Of a stretch of 64,000 bases of DNA, positions 1-10,963 are shown one piece after another (position 1 is the stretch's first letter; each line of letters starts with the position of its first letter). Below the pieces are notes generated by a model, which saw only the letters and a list, made by a program, of their open reading frames with translations, had not been told where the DNA came from and ran no database searches. The position numbers and the translations under genes were made by a program. The stretch spans positions 248,001 through 312,000 of the forward strand of contig CAXKVR010000157.1 of NCBI GenBank assembly GCA_964058845.1, read 5' to 3'. Source of the stretch: Carex sylvatica (Eukaryota; Streptophyta; Magnoliopsida; Poales; Cyperaceae).

Positions 1-284
1 TCAAATTGAGTGTACACAACTCTCCACAAATTCACATTTGTTATTGGAAACCTCACAAAGTAAGGTCTACCCCCCGCCCCACCCCTTTGTGAGTTGTCAA
101 TCCGTGTAGCCAATTCTATTTCATACATGTTGGGGTTTACAGCAATCTTTTCGTATATTATCTGCTTAAGTTCCTGAAATGTGGTATTTTCATTAACCTC
201 GAAGCCAAATGCCGCGTCTTTCGTGTAATACACGCCATCTACACCCTTTTGTAGCTTGCCGCCCATATACAGTGCAACTAACAT
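1..284 (-). CDS. MULE transposase, N-terminal end (partial, runs off window)
   Basis: Reading the minus strand from an ATG at 284 gives an open frame of about 94 codons that leaves the window at position 1. It begins MLVALYMGGKLQKGVDGVYY and continues with a block around NTTFQELKQIIYEKIAVNPN. This resembles the N-terminal region of plant MuDR-type (MULE) transposases, which precedes the zinc knuckle and DDE domain. No stop occurs in the visible part. The rightward flank (400-861) recurs at two other places in the window and looks like the terminal region of the same element family, which fits a transposase reading away from its end. The DDE domain would lie outside the window, so intactness cannot be judged. 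Confidence 0.7.
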   Translation of the reverse strand, partial: MLVALYMGGKLQKGVDGVYYTKDAAFGFEVNENTTFQELKQIIYEKIAVNPNMYEIELATRIDNSQRGGAGGRPYFVRFPITNVNLWRVVYTQF

Positions 285-399
285 CTTTTACTTAACAAAC
301 TACATTTAAAAAAAATAATTTTATAAGTATTATAATAATTGTTCAGTAATTATAACGAGCACAATAATAAATGGCTAATTTAAAAAAAAATTACGTGTT

Positions 400-498
400 G
401 CTACGGTAATGCTACAGTAATGCTACGGTAATGCTACAGTAATGCTACGGTAATGCTACGGTAATGCTACAGTAATGCTACGGTAATGCTACGGTAAT
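400..498. repeat. 11-bp tandem repeat, 9 units
   Basis: Nine head-to-tail copies of GCTACGGTAAT, three of them with A for G (GCTACAGTAAT). The array lies between the MULE transposase start and the element's GC-rich terminal segment, so it is probably a subterminal repeat. The copy at 4.3 kb has a shorter, degenerate version. Confidence 0.9.
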
Positions 499-861
499 TT
501 ACTAATTAGTAATAATTAAAAAGAATTTACAAAATAATACCTGTCGTTACAGGAGACGGGCGCGAATTCGATTTTGTTCGGAATGAGGAATGAGGCAGAG
601 AAGAGAGAGAATGAGGCAGAGGAGAGAAAATATAATGCATAGTGGACCGCCAGGGGGGGGGGGCGGTTTGCTTGGGGTAGTGGACCGCCCAGGGGTGGGG
701 CGGTTTGGTTGGGGTAGTGGACCGCCTTGGGCCCTAGCGGTTTCCTTCAATAATTGGGCCGCCCGTGGGCCTGGCGGTCGGGGTAGTAATAAAAAAAAAG
801 AAGTTACAGGGGCATTGTTAAAATTTAGTTTTTTTTTAGGGGTATTAATAAAAATGGCCGG
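499..861 (-). mobile_element. MULE terminal region, copy A
   Basis: After the tandem array comes a stretch shared with 4321-4740 (an ACTAATTAGTAATAATTAA block, then TTACAAAATAATAC), followed by alternating GGACCGCC and GGGCGGT motifs and a final block ending TATTAATAAAAATGGCCGG. Copies B (4321-4740) and C (48758-48947) share the last part. With the transposase start just to the left, this is best read as the right-hand end of a Mutator-like element. I could not define the exact terminus or a target duplication. Confidence 0.65.
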
Positions 862-869
862 TTAGTTTG

Positions 870-1500
870 AGAATAGGCTATTTAAAAATAAATCTAACCT
901 ATTTTTTTAACCTATTAAAAATAAATCCGAATTTCAAAAATAAAATCTAACATATTCAAAACAAATCTAATTACTTCACATATTCACAAAAATAAATCTA
1001 ACTTATTTTTTTAACCTATTAAAAATAAATTCAAATTTTAAAAATAAAATCTAACATATTCAAAACAAATCTAATTACTTCACATATTCATAAAAATAAA
1101 TCTAATTTATTTTTTTAACCTATTAAAAATAAATTTGAATTTCAAAAATAAAATCTAACATATTCAAAATAAAACTAATTACTTCACATATTCACAAAAA
1201 TAAATCTAACCTATTTATTTAACCCACTAAAAATAAATCCGAATTTCAAAAATAAAATCTAACATATTCAAAACAAATCTAATTATTTCACATATTCAAA
1301 AAATAAATCTAACATATTTATTTAACCCATTAAAAATAAATCAGAATTTCAAAAATAAAATCTAACATATTCAAAAATAAATCTAATTACTTCACATATT
1401 CACAAAAATAAATCTAACTTATTTTTTTAACCTATTAAAAATAAATCCAAATTTCAAAAATAAAATCTAACATATTCAATAAATATAACAAATCTAACAT
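870..1500. repeat. 104-bp tandem repeat, 6 units
   Basis: Units anchored on CCTATTAAAAATAAAT (or CCCAYTAAAA) start at about 911, 1015, 1119, 1223, 1326 and 1431, giving a period of 103-105 bp. Each unit carries TCTAACATATTCAAAA and ATTACTTCACATATTCA. From 1500 to 1700 the array decays into short AAATAAATCTAAC pieces. The same unit occurs inverted at 60650-61020. Confidence 0.9.
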
Positions 1501-1700
1501 AAAATAAATCTAACAAATCTAACTTAAAATAAATCTAACAAATCTAATTACTTAACATTCAATAAATCTAGCATAAACTAAATCTAACATTCAATTTAAA
1601 TTACTCTACAAAAATAAATCTAACATTCAATATTTCAATCTAATAAAATTTAATCTAGCAAAATTTAATGTAACATAAAATAAATGTAACCGTTAATCTC

Positions 1701-2082
1701 GCGGGAAAATCTTTGAGAATACCTTCGTAATTCCGTTTGCATTTGCGTATTTGTAAAATAAATTAAATTAACAACTATATTTTTTTTAACAATAAAATTA
1801 AAATTGGAGAATAATTAAAATATTGAGATTGAGATTGAGAGAATGAGAGATGAAAATATTGAGATAGAGATGTGAAAATTTGTGAGGGATGAGGGTTTAT
1901 TTATAGAGTTTTGTTTGGAGAGATAGAAAATTTAAATTTAAATTTAAAAAAAAACTGAAAAAAATGGTTAATTCGGGTCAATCACTGTGGGGCTGGGTAG
2001 GGGCAGAGGGTCCGGGTAGGGGCAGCGGGTTCGGGTAGGGGCTGTGGGGTGGGGGAAAAATTTTTGTTTGAATTTTTAATTT
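1701..2082. other. AT-rich spacer with GAGATTGAGA and GGGTAGGGGC runs
   Basis: No gene seen. It holds short purine-rich repeats (1830-1870) and three GGGTAGGGGC-like copies (1995-2045). It joins the 104-bp array to the CACGGG-rich block and is probably internal to the same mobile element. Confidence 0.5.
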
Positions 2083-2440
2083 TTAATTTTTAATTTTTAA
2101 AAAAAAGTACACGGGTATTCGGGCACGGGTACACGGGCACGGGCATGGGCACGAAGGGCACGGGTACACGGGCACAGGCATGGGCACGAAGGGCACGGGT
2201 ACACGGGCACAGGCATGGGCACGAAGGGCACGGGTATGGCGGGTACGTGTACAATTCGAGGCGAGTATCAACGGGTATTTGTCCGAAAAATCGGGTCCGA
2301 TCCTTTTTATATCCATACCCGTGTACTCGTGTACCCGTGCATACTCGGGCACGAGCACGGATACCCCGGGCAGCGGACACGGGCAGACCGGTCCGGATAT
2401 ATCCCCAGCGGATATTAACAAACCTCTAGAGCTACTCTAC
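2083..2440. repeat. GC-rich CACGGG block with a 35-bp tandem repeat
   Basis: A 35-bp unit containing CATGGGCACGAAGGGCACGG is repeated at about 2144, 2179 and 2214. Around it lie many CACGGGTACACGGGCACGG copies on both strands, so several frames stay open without encoding anything. A related CACGGG/CCCGTG block lies at 60365-60500. Both blocks border 104-bp arrays, so the two loci are copies of one element family in opposite orientation. The subterminal hexamer clusters suggest a hAT-like DNA transposon, but I found no target duplication. Confidence 0.7.
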
Positions 2441-2999
2441 TTCAGCTCCAAAATTTGAATCCCGAGTACAGAGGTGGAGATAGAAAAGAGGAATATGGTC
2501 AATTGACCTCATTTTTTTTTTCAAAATTTTATATTTATATATGATTTTTTATTAAATTGTGAGTAAAATAGCATGGTATTATAAAATTGATCCCATTCTC
2601 TACAGAAATTTTTTATATTATTGATTTCATATAAATTTGATCCTCATAGTTCGAAAATCTAGCTCCACCATGCTCGAGTACAAACTTTCCATATTTTCCT
2701 ATATTATTTAATAAAGTTTTCCAAAAAAAAAAAAAATACTCTCCATAGTCCAAAGTCCAAACTGTGGTTTTGAAAAGTCATTGGGGTTGGACCAATGGTA
2801 GATTGCCACGCTGAGACTAGCACGTGGATTCTTGGCAGCCTCAACCCAACTTTCTTTTTTTTTTTTTATAAGAGAGAAGCATATATCATATCGTACATGT
2901 GGAGTAAATTCAATTCAATAGCCACCTCTAGCCGACATTTTTATTTTTACTCAAATTTTAAAATATTTTAATAAAAATACTCAGAGTTTTGAAAAAAAT
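2441..2999. other. Intergenic, no gene seen
   Basis: AT-rich sequence with poly-A/T runs near 2510, 2718 and 2860. No coding signal or recognised transposon terminus. Confidence 0.5.
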
Positions 3000-3247
3000 T
3001 TAAAAATACTCAAAAGTGTAAAAATAATTCGCGGCTCGAAATTAAAATTCAAAATTGCGGAACAAATCTGCAGCCCGAAATTAAACTTTAGAAGTGCCAA
3101 AAAATTTCGCACTCCCGAATTAAAAGTCAAAAGTGCAGAAAAATTCCGCACCCCCAAATAAAAATTCGAAAGTGCAGAAAAATTCTGCACCCCCGAATAA
3201 AAATTCAAAAGTGCGAAAAAATTTCACACCCCCGAATAAAAATTCAA
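3000..3247. repeat. 39-bp tandem repeat, about 6 units
   Basis: Units of the type AGTGCAGAAAAATTCTGCAC followed by CCCCGAATAAAAATTCAAA recur, with clear starts at 3132, 3171 and 3210 and three more diverged units upstream. The unit contains a small palindrome (TGCAGAAAAATTCTGCA). The open frame on the minus strand is a by-product of the repeat. Confidence 0.85.
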
Positions 3248-4320
3248 TTAACATGGTTAAATTGCTAAATCGATCATTTCACAATAAATTTTTTAATTAA
3301 CTTAACGATCATTCAGAAATTATTTGACCGATTAAAACGAATCTAAAATTTCAAAATATTGATGAACTATGAAATTATGTATATTAAAACTTAGAGATTG
3401 ACAACATAAAATAAAGTATAGAGCCCATAATTAGTTATAAATCAAAAATTCGTTACAAGTTCCATTGAACCATTTAGAAAAGAAATTTAAAATTTGATTT
3501 GTATTAATAAATAAATAATTGAATTCTAATTAAAAGTATAATTATACAATATTATTTGTACAAATAAAATATAGAATTTATAAAACTCGTTCATTAAGGA
3601 TTTTTAGAGAATGAATTGAATATATATAATTATATAAAAGGAAATCGAATTATTGAAATCTTAAATTGAGAAATAAATATACGAATTATATGTACGAATA
3701 TAATTACCAAAATTTACGAACTTTCGATTTGAATTTATGAAAGAAATAAAATTTAAACCAATTAAATGAGACCATATATATTATTTTCAATACAAAAATA
3801 TCACTTTTTAGACAAAATAATATGAATTGGTAGTCAACAAAATTAACCTAAAGAGTCTACATCAAAAATAATAAAATGACCACTGCTTTTATATATTTAA
3901 TTCTTCATATATATTCTTGCTCATAGCAAGGCTTAAGCCGTTTCGGATGAGAGAAAAAACTAATAATAAGCAACACTTTCATTAATTGCTAAAATTAATT
4001 TAGGAACATTTGATCCATAAATTTTGAACCTATAAAAGATGCAACTTTCATCAATTTCAATAAAGAAAATGATAAACTAAAAGTTGTATACTAAATTCGA
4101 AGTGCATGGAATAATATAACAGGACTTTAATTTAAGCCAACAATAGAACAGTGAGATATAGTAATTAAAAATTTATCATTTTGTTTTTTGAAATTGACGA
4201 AAGTTCATTTGAAATTAAGTTGTACAATAATAGTACAGTTGGAATGCCGATCTCAGTAATTGTACAGTTGGAAGCCAACAATAGAACTCGTTGGAATCCC
4301 GATACCAGTAAATGCAACAG
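3248..4320. other. Intergenic, no gene seen
   Basis: AT-rich sequence without coding signal. From about 4225 it contains three diverged copies of an AGTAATTGTACAGTTGGAA-type phrase leading into the MULE terminal copy B. Confidence 0.5.
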
Positions 4321-4740
4321 TTACAGTAATTGTACAGTAATTGACTAATTAGTAATAATTAAAAAAAAATTACAAAATAATACTTGTCGCTACAGTAAAA
4401 TCGTCCTTTTCGTCAAAAAAATCGCCCGCTGTTTCTTCTGATGAGTGATGAATGGTGAATGTGGGAGTGATGAATGGTTGGAGTGGGCAAGAGAGAGAAA
4501 AAATGGTGTTAAATAGGTATGCATATTGGACCGCCCGTGAGGGGGGCGGTCTGTTAGGGGCATGAACCGCCCGCTATAGGGGCAGGGTTCCTACTCTATG
4601 GCCCGCCTGTTATGGGGGCGGTTCACTGGGAATTTTGGGCCGCCCTAGACCCAGACGGTCGGAGTATTAATAAAAAAAAATCACCTGCATGGGTATTTAA
4701 AATTTTTTTTTTTCTGAGGAGGTATTAATAAAAATGGTGG
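4321..4740 (-). mobile_element. MULE terminal region, copy B
   Basis: This matches copy A segment by segment: degenerate ACAGTAAT repeats, the ACTAATTAGTAATAATTAA block, TTACAAAATAATACTTGTCG, the GGACCGCC / GGGCGGT motif pairs, an AGACGGTCGGAGTATTAATA segment and a final TATTAATAAAAATGG. There is no transposase next to it, so it is a solo end or a deletion derivative. Confidence 0.65.
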
Positions 4741-5599
4741 AGATAGGAGTGTAGGAAAAAATATAAATATTCTTTAATAGAATCTTTACAAGGAATTAAT
4801 TTTTATTCGAACTAATTTCGAGCTCGACAGCTTTTTTTAAGAGTTAGAAACGTACCGACAATTTTTTCATAATATTAGAAAATATAAGTCAAAGCATTAT
4901 TTTTTATCGAGTACCCAATTAGTTAATGGATTTAAATCCGATAAGTTATTTAAATTCGATTTGATAATTTTTTGTCCTCCTCTGACGAAAATTCTGGCTC
5001 CGCCCTTGTCACAGAAACACATTTCTTTTGACGTTACATACATAAAACTATCAACAGAGAGAAAAAGAAGGGAAAAAAAATTATAAAAAAGAACTTGCAA
5101 ATACATCTAATATAGTAGCTAGTACTGTTGACAATTAAAAAAATTAAAGCAGAAGAAAAAATAATAATAGAACCAGCTAACAACAAGTCAAGAAGTAAAC
5201 CAAAAACTAACCCAAATACCCAATCAACCTCCAAAAAAGGGATCCGGATCCCAATAAAGAAAGGCAAAAAACTAAAGCACCTCATAATAATGTTACACAA
5301 TATATATAGCAGCAGCACCAATAGACCATTAATTGCGTGCACTTTGAAGTGAAGGCAATGCCAATGGGCAATGGCAATAGGGGACCAATGCCTACCGGTG
5401 CGTCAGAAGAAATGAAGGTGAAGGGTAGTTAAGCATTCGTACCATATCATTTATCATTTATGGTACCAATACCCAATACCCAAGGCAATAATTAATACCT
5501 CATGTGATCATATGATCCGACAACAATTAATTAATTAAACATTAAAATGATAATACCATAAAACCTTGTAATTCTCAAACCATCTCACCAAAAGCCTCA
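4741..5599. other. Intergenic, upstream region of the UGT remnant
   Basis: No gene seen. Around 4960-5010 the minus strand carries GGGCGGAGCCAGAATTTTCG, a phrase I associate with ends of common plant repeats. 5100-5350 is A-rich without coding support. Confidence 0.45.
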
Positions 5600-5653
5600 T
5601 CAATCAATCAATCAATCAATCAATCATTCATTCATTCATTCATTCATTCATTC
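5600..5653. repeat. Microsatellite (CAAT)n then (CATT)n
   Basis: Perfect tetranucleotide runs: about six CAAT units followed by about seven CATT units, ending some 20 bp before the UGT start codon, in what would be its 5' untranslated region. Confidence 0.9.
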
Positions 5654-5674
5654 CTCGATCTTACTTCCCTCGCC

Positions 5675-6486
5675 ATGGTTTCTCCTCAATCTCACATTGC
5701 CGTGGCGGCATTCCCATACGGCACACACTCAGCCCCTCTCTTCTCTCTCACAACCGCTCTCGCCTCTCTCTCCTCCTCCTCTCATTTCTCTTTCCTTAGC
5801 ACCAGCCGCTCCCTCGCCTCCCTTCTTCGGCCATGCCTACCCAACATATCCTTCGTCCCAATCTCTGACGGCATAACTGATCCCTCAGTGCCGGCAAACA
5901 TTGAGGAGCAAATTGGGATGTTCCTCGAGTCGTTTCAGGAGAGTCTGAGAAAGGAATTGAAAGAAGCAGAGGTTGAAGTGGGTTGTAAGGTGAGTTGTGT
6001 GATAAGTGATGCATTTCTCTGGATGGCCGGTGATGTGGCGAGTGAGATTGGGGTGAAATGGGTCCCGGTCTGGACCGGTGGGCCCCAGGCATTGTCGGCG
6101 CACCTGCAGAGTGATCTCATAAGGAAAATCGTCGGAGTTGGAGATGAAGGTGATGCGTTATTAATTAATGTGTTGAATTACCCTTAATTAATTTGAGGCT
6201 TATCTAATTAACACTTAATTAATTTGTTGCATATATATATTGATCAGCCATGAAATCGTATGGCGAGAAGAAGATGAAGTTTGTCCCGAGCCTTTGTAAC
6301 CACCTAGCAATTGATCTTCCACATGGCATCATTGTGGGGGATCTCAATTCCCCCTTCTCCACCATCGCCTCCTCATCTCATCTCATCTCATCTCATCTTC
6401 CACATGGCATCATTGTGGGGGACATGCACACACACACATGGCATCGTCACTTAATAATTTTGCAACAAATGGGTTTCTTTAATTAG
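5675..6486 (+). pseudogene. UGT78-like flavonoid glycosyltransferase, C-terminally truncated
   Basis: The start sits in a good plant context (CGCCATGG). Exon 1 (5675-6149) encodes SHIAVAAFPYGTHSAPLFSL, with the expected catalytic His at residue 18, and VSCVISDAFLWMAGD, with the partner Asp at residue 112. This is the N-terminal acceptor-binding half of UGT78-type enzymes, which move sugar from UDP-sugars to flavonoids. A 98-bp GT-AG intron (6150-6247) restores the family alignment: exon 2 reads MKFVPSLCNHLAIDLPHGII then VGDLNSPFS. Inside exon 2 a segment around CCACATGGCATCATTGTGGG is repeated (about 6319 and 6400), and the frame stops at 6486, about 237 residues. Family members are about 450 residues; the C-terminal half with the UDP-sugar-binding PSPG box is absent. 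If expressed it could not be a normal transferase. Confidence 0.8.
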
Positions 6487-6770
6487 CATAGCATATTTTA
6501 AAAATAAAAATAATCGATTGTTGCGTGATAGTGACTGAAACATTACAAAAACCAAACAGTACACCAAACAAACCGACCGCCGCCCGAATTCGTTCAAATA
6601 CGTTATGCACGAATCGCAAAGCTGAAATAATACGGACCCCCTACAGTCTCCCCGAATAGGCACCGGACACGTGGGTCACGCAAAATACGAGATATCTGAG
6701 AGGATACGCACTCCCGCCGACCGATCGATCTATTCTCGCGAACCCCAATTAAATCGGACAAATCGTGAAG
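6487..6770. other. Spacer and promoter region of the next gene
   Basis: No coding signal. 6771-6805 is a GAGAA-rich purine tract directly before the next start codon and is probably its 5' untranslated region. The phrase GTTCAAATACGTTATGCACG (about 6593) has a diverged counterpart near 23710. Confidence 0.45.
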
Positions 6771-6806
6771 AGGAGAGGAGAGAAGAGAAGAGAAGAGAAG
6801 AGAACA

Positions 6807-9800
6807 ATGTCTCTCGACTCCGTTGTTCCCACCGCTCTCATCCGCCAGCTCCAGATCTCTATCTGAGACACCTTCTCCCTCCCCTCCCCTCATTCCTCCA
6901 CTTCTCCCGCGCCATCTCCACTCCCTTCGATCCACGATGCCGTTGCCTCTCTCGATCCCTCCCTCGATCCCTCCGCCCGCTGTGCCCGGTGCCATGGGGG
7001 CCTTTTGTGTGGTCAAGTGTCCTGTTTGTGTGTCTACTGTGGTGAGGGATTCAAGGGAGGACAAGGGGCGCCGCGTCTGATCTCCTTTGCTGGTACTAAT
7101 GCCTACAAGCTGCTGCTCCAATCCCTCGCCTTGGATGGAACTGTGAGTTCATTTTTATTTTCAAGTCTTATTATGTTGTGTGGAATTATTTATCTGGAAT
7201 TATTTAAGGATTGTGAGCTACAGTGCTACTGTTGTGTGGAACTGATGTAACAATTACTTTGTGGAACTTACAAACGGTTAATATGAAAATAGAGATCTTA
7301 TAACTTCCTTGATTGAGCAGAGAAATGTAATTCTTAGCCTTTTTCTGACAAACGTTTATTCTCATGCAGGAAGCTGTTAACTTAGATCCTGAATCGACTG
7401 AACTAAACAAAGAACGGGCCCCACCTAAGGCTAGCATGATATTATCTGACCTTTTGAACTTGAAACTTGTATTCTCTCCTATCTCTGGAAGTGCTACTGA
7501 TACTGAAACCGAGACAAAAGGCAAACCTGGTCCCACCACATATGACATAAATCTCTCAGGAATTGACCTTGATGCAGTTTTTAAAGAAACCAAGAAAGAG
7601 ACACCTCAAAATAAAGATACAAAAAGCACCCAAAATCAAGTGCCCGCTGGAAATAAGACAAGTGTGATGAGTTCTTTTGCCAAGTGGGAACCTGATTTTG
7701 GGTCTCAGCCCGTTAAGCCTTCCATACCTGTCAAGATAGAAAATTTACCAAAGACCAACCTAAAAAGGGAGGTTTCTGAAATTGAAACTCAAGCTGATGA
7801 GGAATTCGATGAATGGCAAGATTTTGCTGGTTTAAGGGCTACTCAGAACATTTCTGATTCAGCAGAAAAAGCTGGACCTTCAGTAGAGAGCAGAGAACCA
7901 GTAAAAGCTGAAGGTGATAACTTGTTTGATTCAAAAGATGTTGCTAGCTCAGGTTTAGATCAAAGTGAGTTTGATTCACAAGATGCCGCCTACTCAGGCT
8001 TAGATCAAGTGGATCCGGAAGAAGACGCCAAAACCAGTTCAAAAGATAATTTTCCAATAGAGAACCGAGAGTCATTAAATGCTGATGAGGAGGACTTGTT
8101 TGATGATTGGAAAGCTTTTACTAGCTCAGCAGTAGGCGAAGAGGGGTTATCGGGTGCAGGAGTTAAACCTGAATCAAGCTTACCAGAACAGGTACCTCTA
8201 AAGAATTTAGAACCATTAAATCATGAAGATGATTTGTTTCATGAATGGAAGAATTTTACTGGACCAGGTGTAACCGAAAATGGGCTATTGGTACCTGAAG
8301 AAAAAACTGCACCCTTTTCTGGTGACTTATTTACAGTAAACATGGAAAATGAGGTGGCTCATACCGAAACATCACATGCTGATGTTGACTCCTATGATGA
8401 ATGGAATGATTTTGCTGGATCTGGTCTAGGTCAAAGCAGTTCATCGGGCCTGGAAGAAATACCCAAAACCACTTCTTGGGACCCTTTGAATCTAAAAAAT
8501 GCAGAAGAACCCGGCAATATAGTAACATTAAGTGCTGATGTGGGTGATCCTTTTGATGATTTCACAGGATCAGGAGTAGGTCAAATTGGGTTCTTGGGTC
8601 CAGAAGAGAAAACCCAACCAAGTTCACAGGAGCAATTAACATTGGATCATCTAACACAGAAATGCATGTCGAATTCAATGACTCTTTTGATGATTGGAAA
8701 GATTTTACTGATTCAAATGCAGTTCAAGCCAGGTTACCAGATGATGGAGAAAATGCTAAACCTATACCAGATGACCCATTACCAAAAAGCACCACAGGAG
8801 AACCATCTGATAACATTGGAACATTAAATGGAGATGATGATGATTCATTCGATGATTGGAAAGATTTCACCAGTTCAAGTGCAGTTGAAAGTGGGTTACC
8901 GGATGCAGGAGAGAAAAATGAACCTTCTATTGGAAATTCTTCTGAAATTTTTAAGGTGTGGCCTATTGGTGGTGCTGAATCAAAAAAAGATAGTGGTAGT
9001 ATTGATTTGTGGTCTACTGGTGTCAGTGGAGAGGTAACAAATAATGTATCTAGTAATGGAAATACCAACTTATCTGATGATTTGCTGGATTTTATGCGCC
9101 CAAGTCAAGTAAATGGGACAGTTTCAATTCAAGGGGTGAAAATTAACAATAATGATGAAGGCTCGTCAGACAATTGGTTGGATTTTTCCAGATTTTTCGG
9201 GCCCACAGAAACTAAATCTGAAAAATTGAAAATGGAAAAGAAAGAGCCCGATTACTTGTTTGCCGATTGGCAAGGCTTCACTGGCTCAAGTCAATCAGTG
9301 AAGCCAATATTTAATCTAATTGAAAAGAAATCCGAGGATTGGTTAGATTTTACTGGATCCGGTGACTTAAAGGGGAGTCCCGAAATTAAGGTTGAGAACA
9401 ACGGTACGTCAGATGGCTGGTTGAATTTCACTGGTATGAATGATGTAAAGAGATCTGAGAGTAAGAGCTTGGCAGATGATTGGCAAGATATTACAAGTAC
9501 TGGTCATGTGGCAGCACAGGTACCGTACAATGCTCAAGATATTGATTTCGGGGATTTCATTAAGTCGAGTTCATATGTGGCCACAACAGACCATGTAAAT
9601 TTTGACAGGTAAAAGATTGGAAAATATTAAATTGCATTCTGAGATTTTGGTACCCATGAGGCCTAGTAATGCTATAAGCTATGGTACTGTACTACTGTGG
9701 TATACTGTTCTATTATCAACCAGACAAAAGTTTTCTTATATTGGCCTCTTTGTTGAACGCTTATCTTCTGAGGTAACATAATATTTCTGTTTGGGATCAC

Positions 9801-10963
9801 GGCCTTCCGATCTAGATCTGAGCCAATCCGGCCCGGGGTGGAGTGCACGGGCCTGCTTTAGTAGTCGTGCAGATCACCATTGGACAGTCCAGATTCAAAC
9901 AGAAATATTCTGTTACCTCAGGTGATTCAAATTCCTCTTTGTATTCCCCAAGGTAACAAAATATTTCTGTTTGATTATGGACCATCCAATCAGAATTTGC
10001 ACGACTATTAAAGCAGTTCATTGTGTTTCACCTCAGGACGGATTGATCTGGATTCTGATCGAACGGACGTGATTCAAACAGAAATATTCTGTTACCTCAG
10101 AGGATATGAATCTAGCTAAGTCGAGGCCTTTTTGACATTTTTGTTGGAACTTTAATGGAAAATCTAACTAAAGTCATTAGTAAATAAACAAAATATTAGC
10201 AATTGAAACTAAATATTGTATCATATTTGCATGAGGCACATTTAGTTCTGATGATTGAACTATCACTCAACATTTTTTTTAATTATCTGTAAAATTGCAA
10301 AATAACAGAATTCATATAAATAATAGGGAGTTGAGCAAAAAGAATAATCAGAATTCTTAAATTAATTATTGTCATATGATTTTGGTCTATAATCACATAA
10401 ATTTGAAAGCCAACACATATATTTGAAAGCCGACATGGGAACCCAATTGGCTTCATATTAGTTAATTTTACCCCTAGGGAAAACAAATTACTGTCAAATA
10501 AATTGCATATCTGTTTCTGTTGGAATATCTCCTGTCACTGTTAAAATTGTTTTTAGAAAACATCTGAATTTGTTTTTATTTGCAATTGTAACAAGCGAAA
10601 GGGGAAAAACATTAAACATAGGATGGTACAAGCATGGTCCCAAAAATGAACAGATATGCTGTTTAAAACATTCACTATTGAAGTTTGAATGACCATGGAT
10701 GTGTTTGCTCTTGAATATTATTTGTGAAAGCCTATTTTTTAATCTTTCTCATCCTCCAATGCAGATTAAATGGAGTGCATTCAGATCCTCTCTCTATTTT
10801 GTCAACACCAAGCAATAATATATTGAATCCAACCTCAAATACAACTGTGAATTCAAAACCTGAAAATACAAGCGATGTCCAAAAGTTCTTGTCTCAAATG
10901 GACGATCTATCATTTATGCTGAAGGATGAACTTTCGATTCCAGGTGAGCCCCACTCAAAGTAA
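6807..10963 (+). pseudogene. Uncharacterised plant protein (DUF7815-type zinc-ribbon-like N-terminus, [DE]W-x-[DN]F repeats), with premature stop and frameshift
   Basis: Three exons: 6807-7142, 7370-9608 and 10765-10963, all with GT-AG borders and matching phases. Exon 1 has the N-terminal phrase PTALIRQLQISI, then a four-cysteine block (C59-x2-C62 and C75-x2-C78) followed by LISFAGTNAYKLLLQSLALD. I recall this arrangement from plant proteins annotated DUF7815; function unknown. Exon 2 is acidic and repetitive, with about twelve motifs such as FDEWQDFAG, FDDWKDFTS, EDWLDFTG and DDWQDITS. The C-terminus (VQKFLSQMDDLSFMLKDELS) also fits the family. Two lesions are visible. Codon 20 is TGA (6864-6866) with no later ATG in exon 1. 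Near 8625-8640 the frame shifts, so the repeats continue one frame over. The length would be about 920 residues. Otherwise the frames are clean, so inactivation is recent or these are sequence errors. Confidence 0.7.
9770..10099. mobile_element. Pair of about 150-bp MITE units in intron 2
   Basis: GAGGTAACATAATATTTCTG at 9770 is answered by the inverted CAGAAATATTCTGTTACCTC ending at 9919. A second unit starts AGGTAACAAAATATTTCTGT near 9951 and ends with the same inverted phrase at 10099. The two palindromic units are separated by about 30 bp. They lie inside the second intron of the repeat-protein gene. A single element with an internal inverted duplication would look the same. Confidence 0.7.

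Noticed and set aside
870..1500. Possible CRISPR-like array
   Set aside because: The units are contiguous 104-bp tandem repeats without unique spacers, in a plant nuclear genome.
2083..2429. Overlapping open frames on both strands with Cys-Pro or Gly-His-rich translations
   Set aside because: They are produced by a 35-bp GC-rich tandem repeat; no start context, splice sites or known domain.
2981..3208. Minus-strand frame with a repeated GVRNFSALLxF pattern
   Set aside because: The pattern equals three rounds of a 39-bp tandem repeat; no protein family resemblance.
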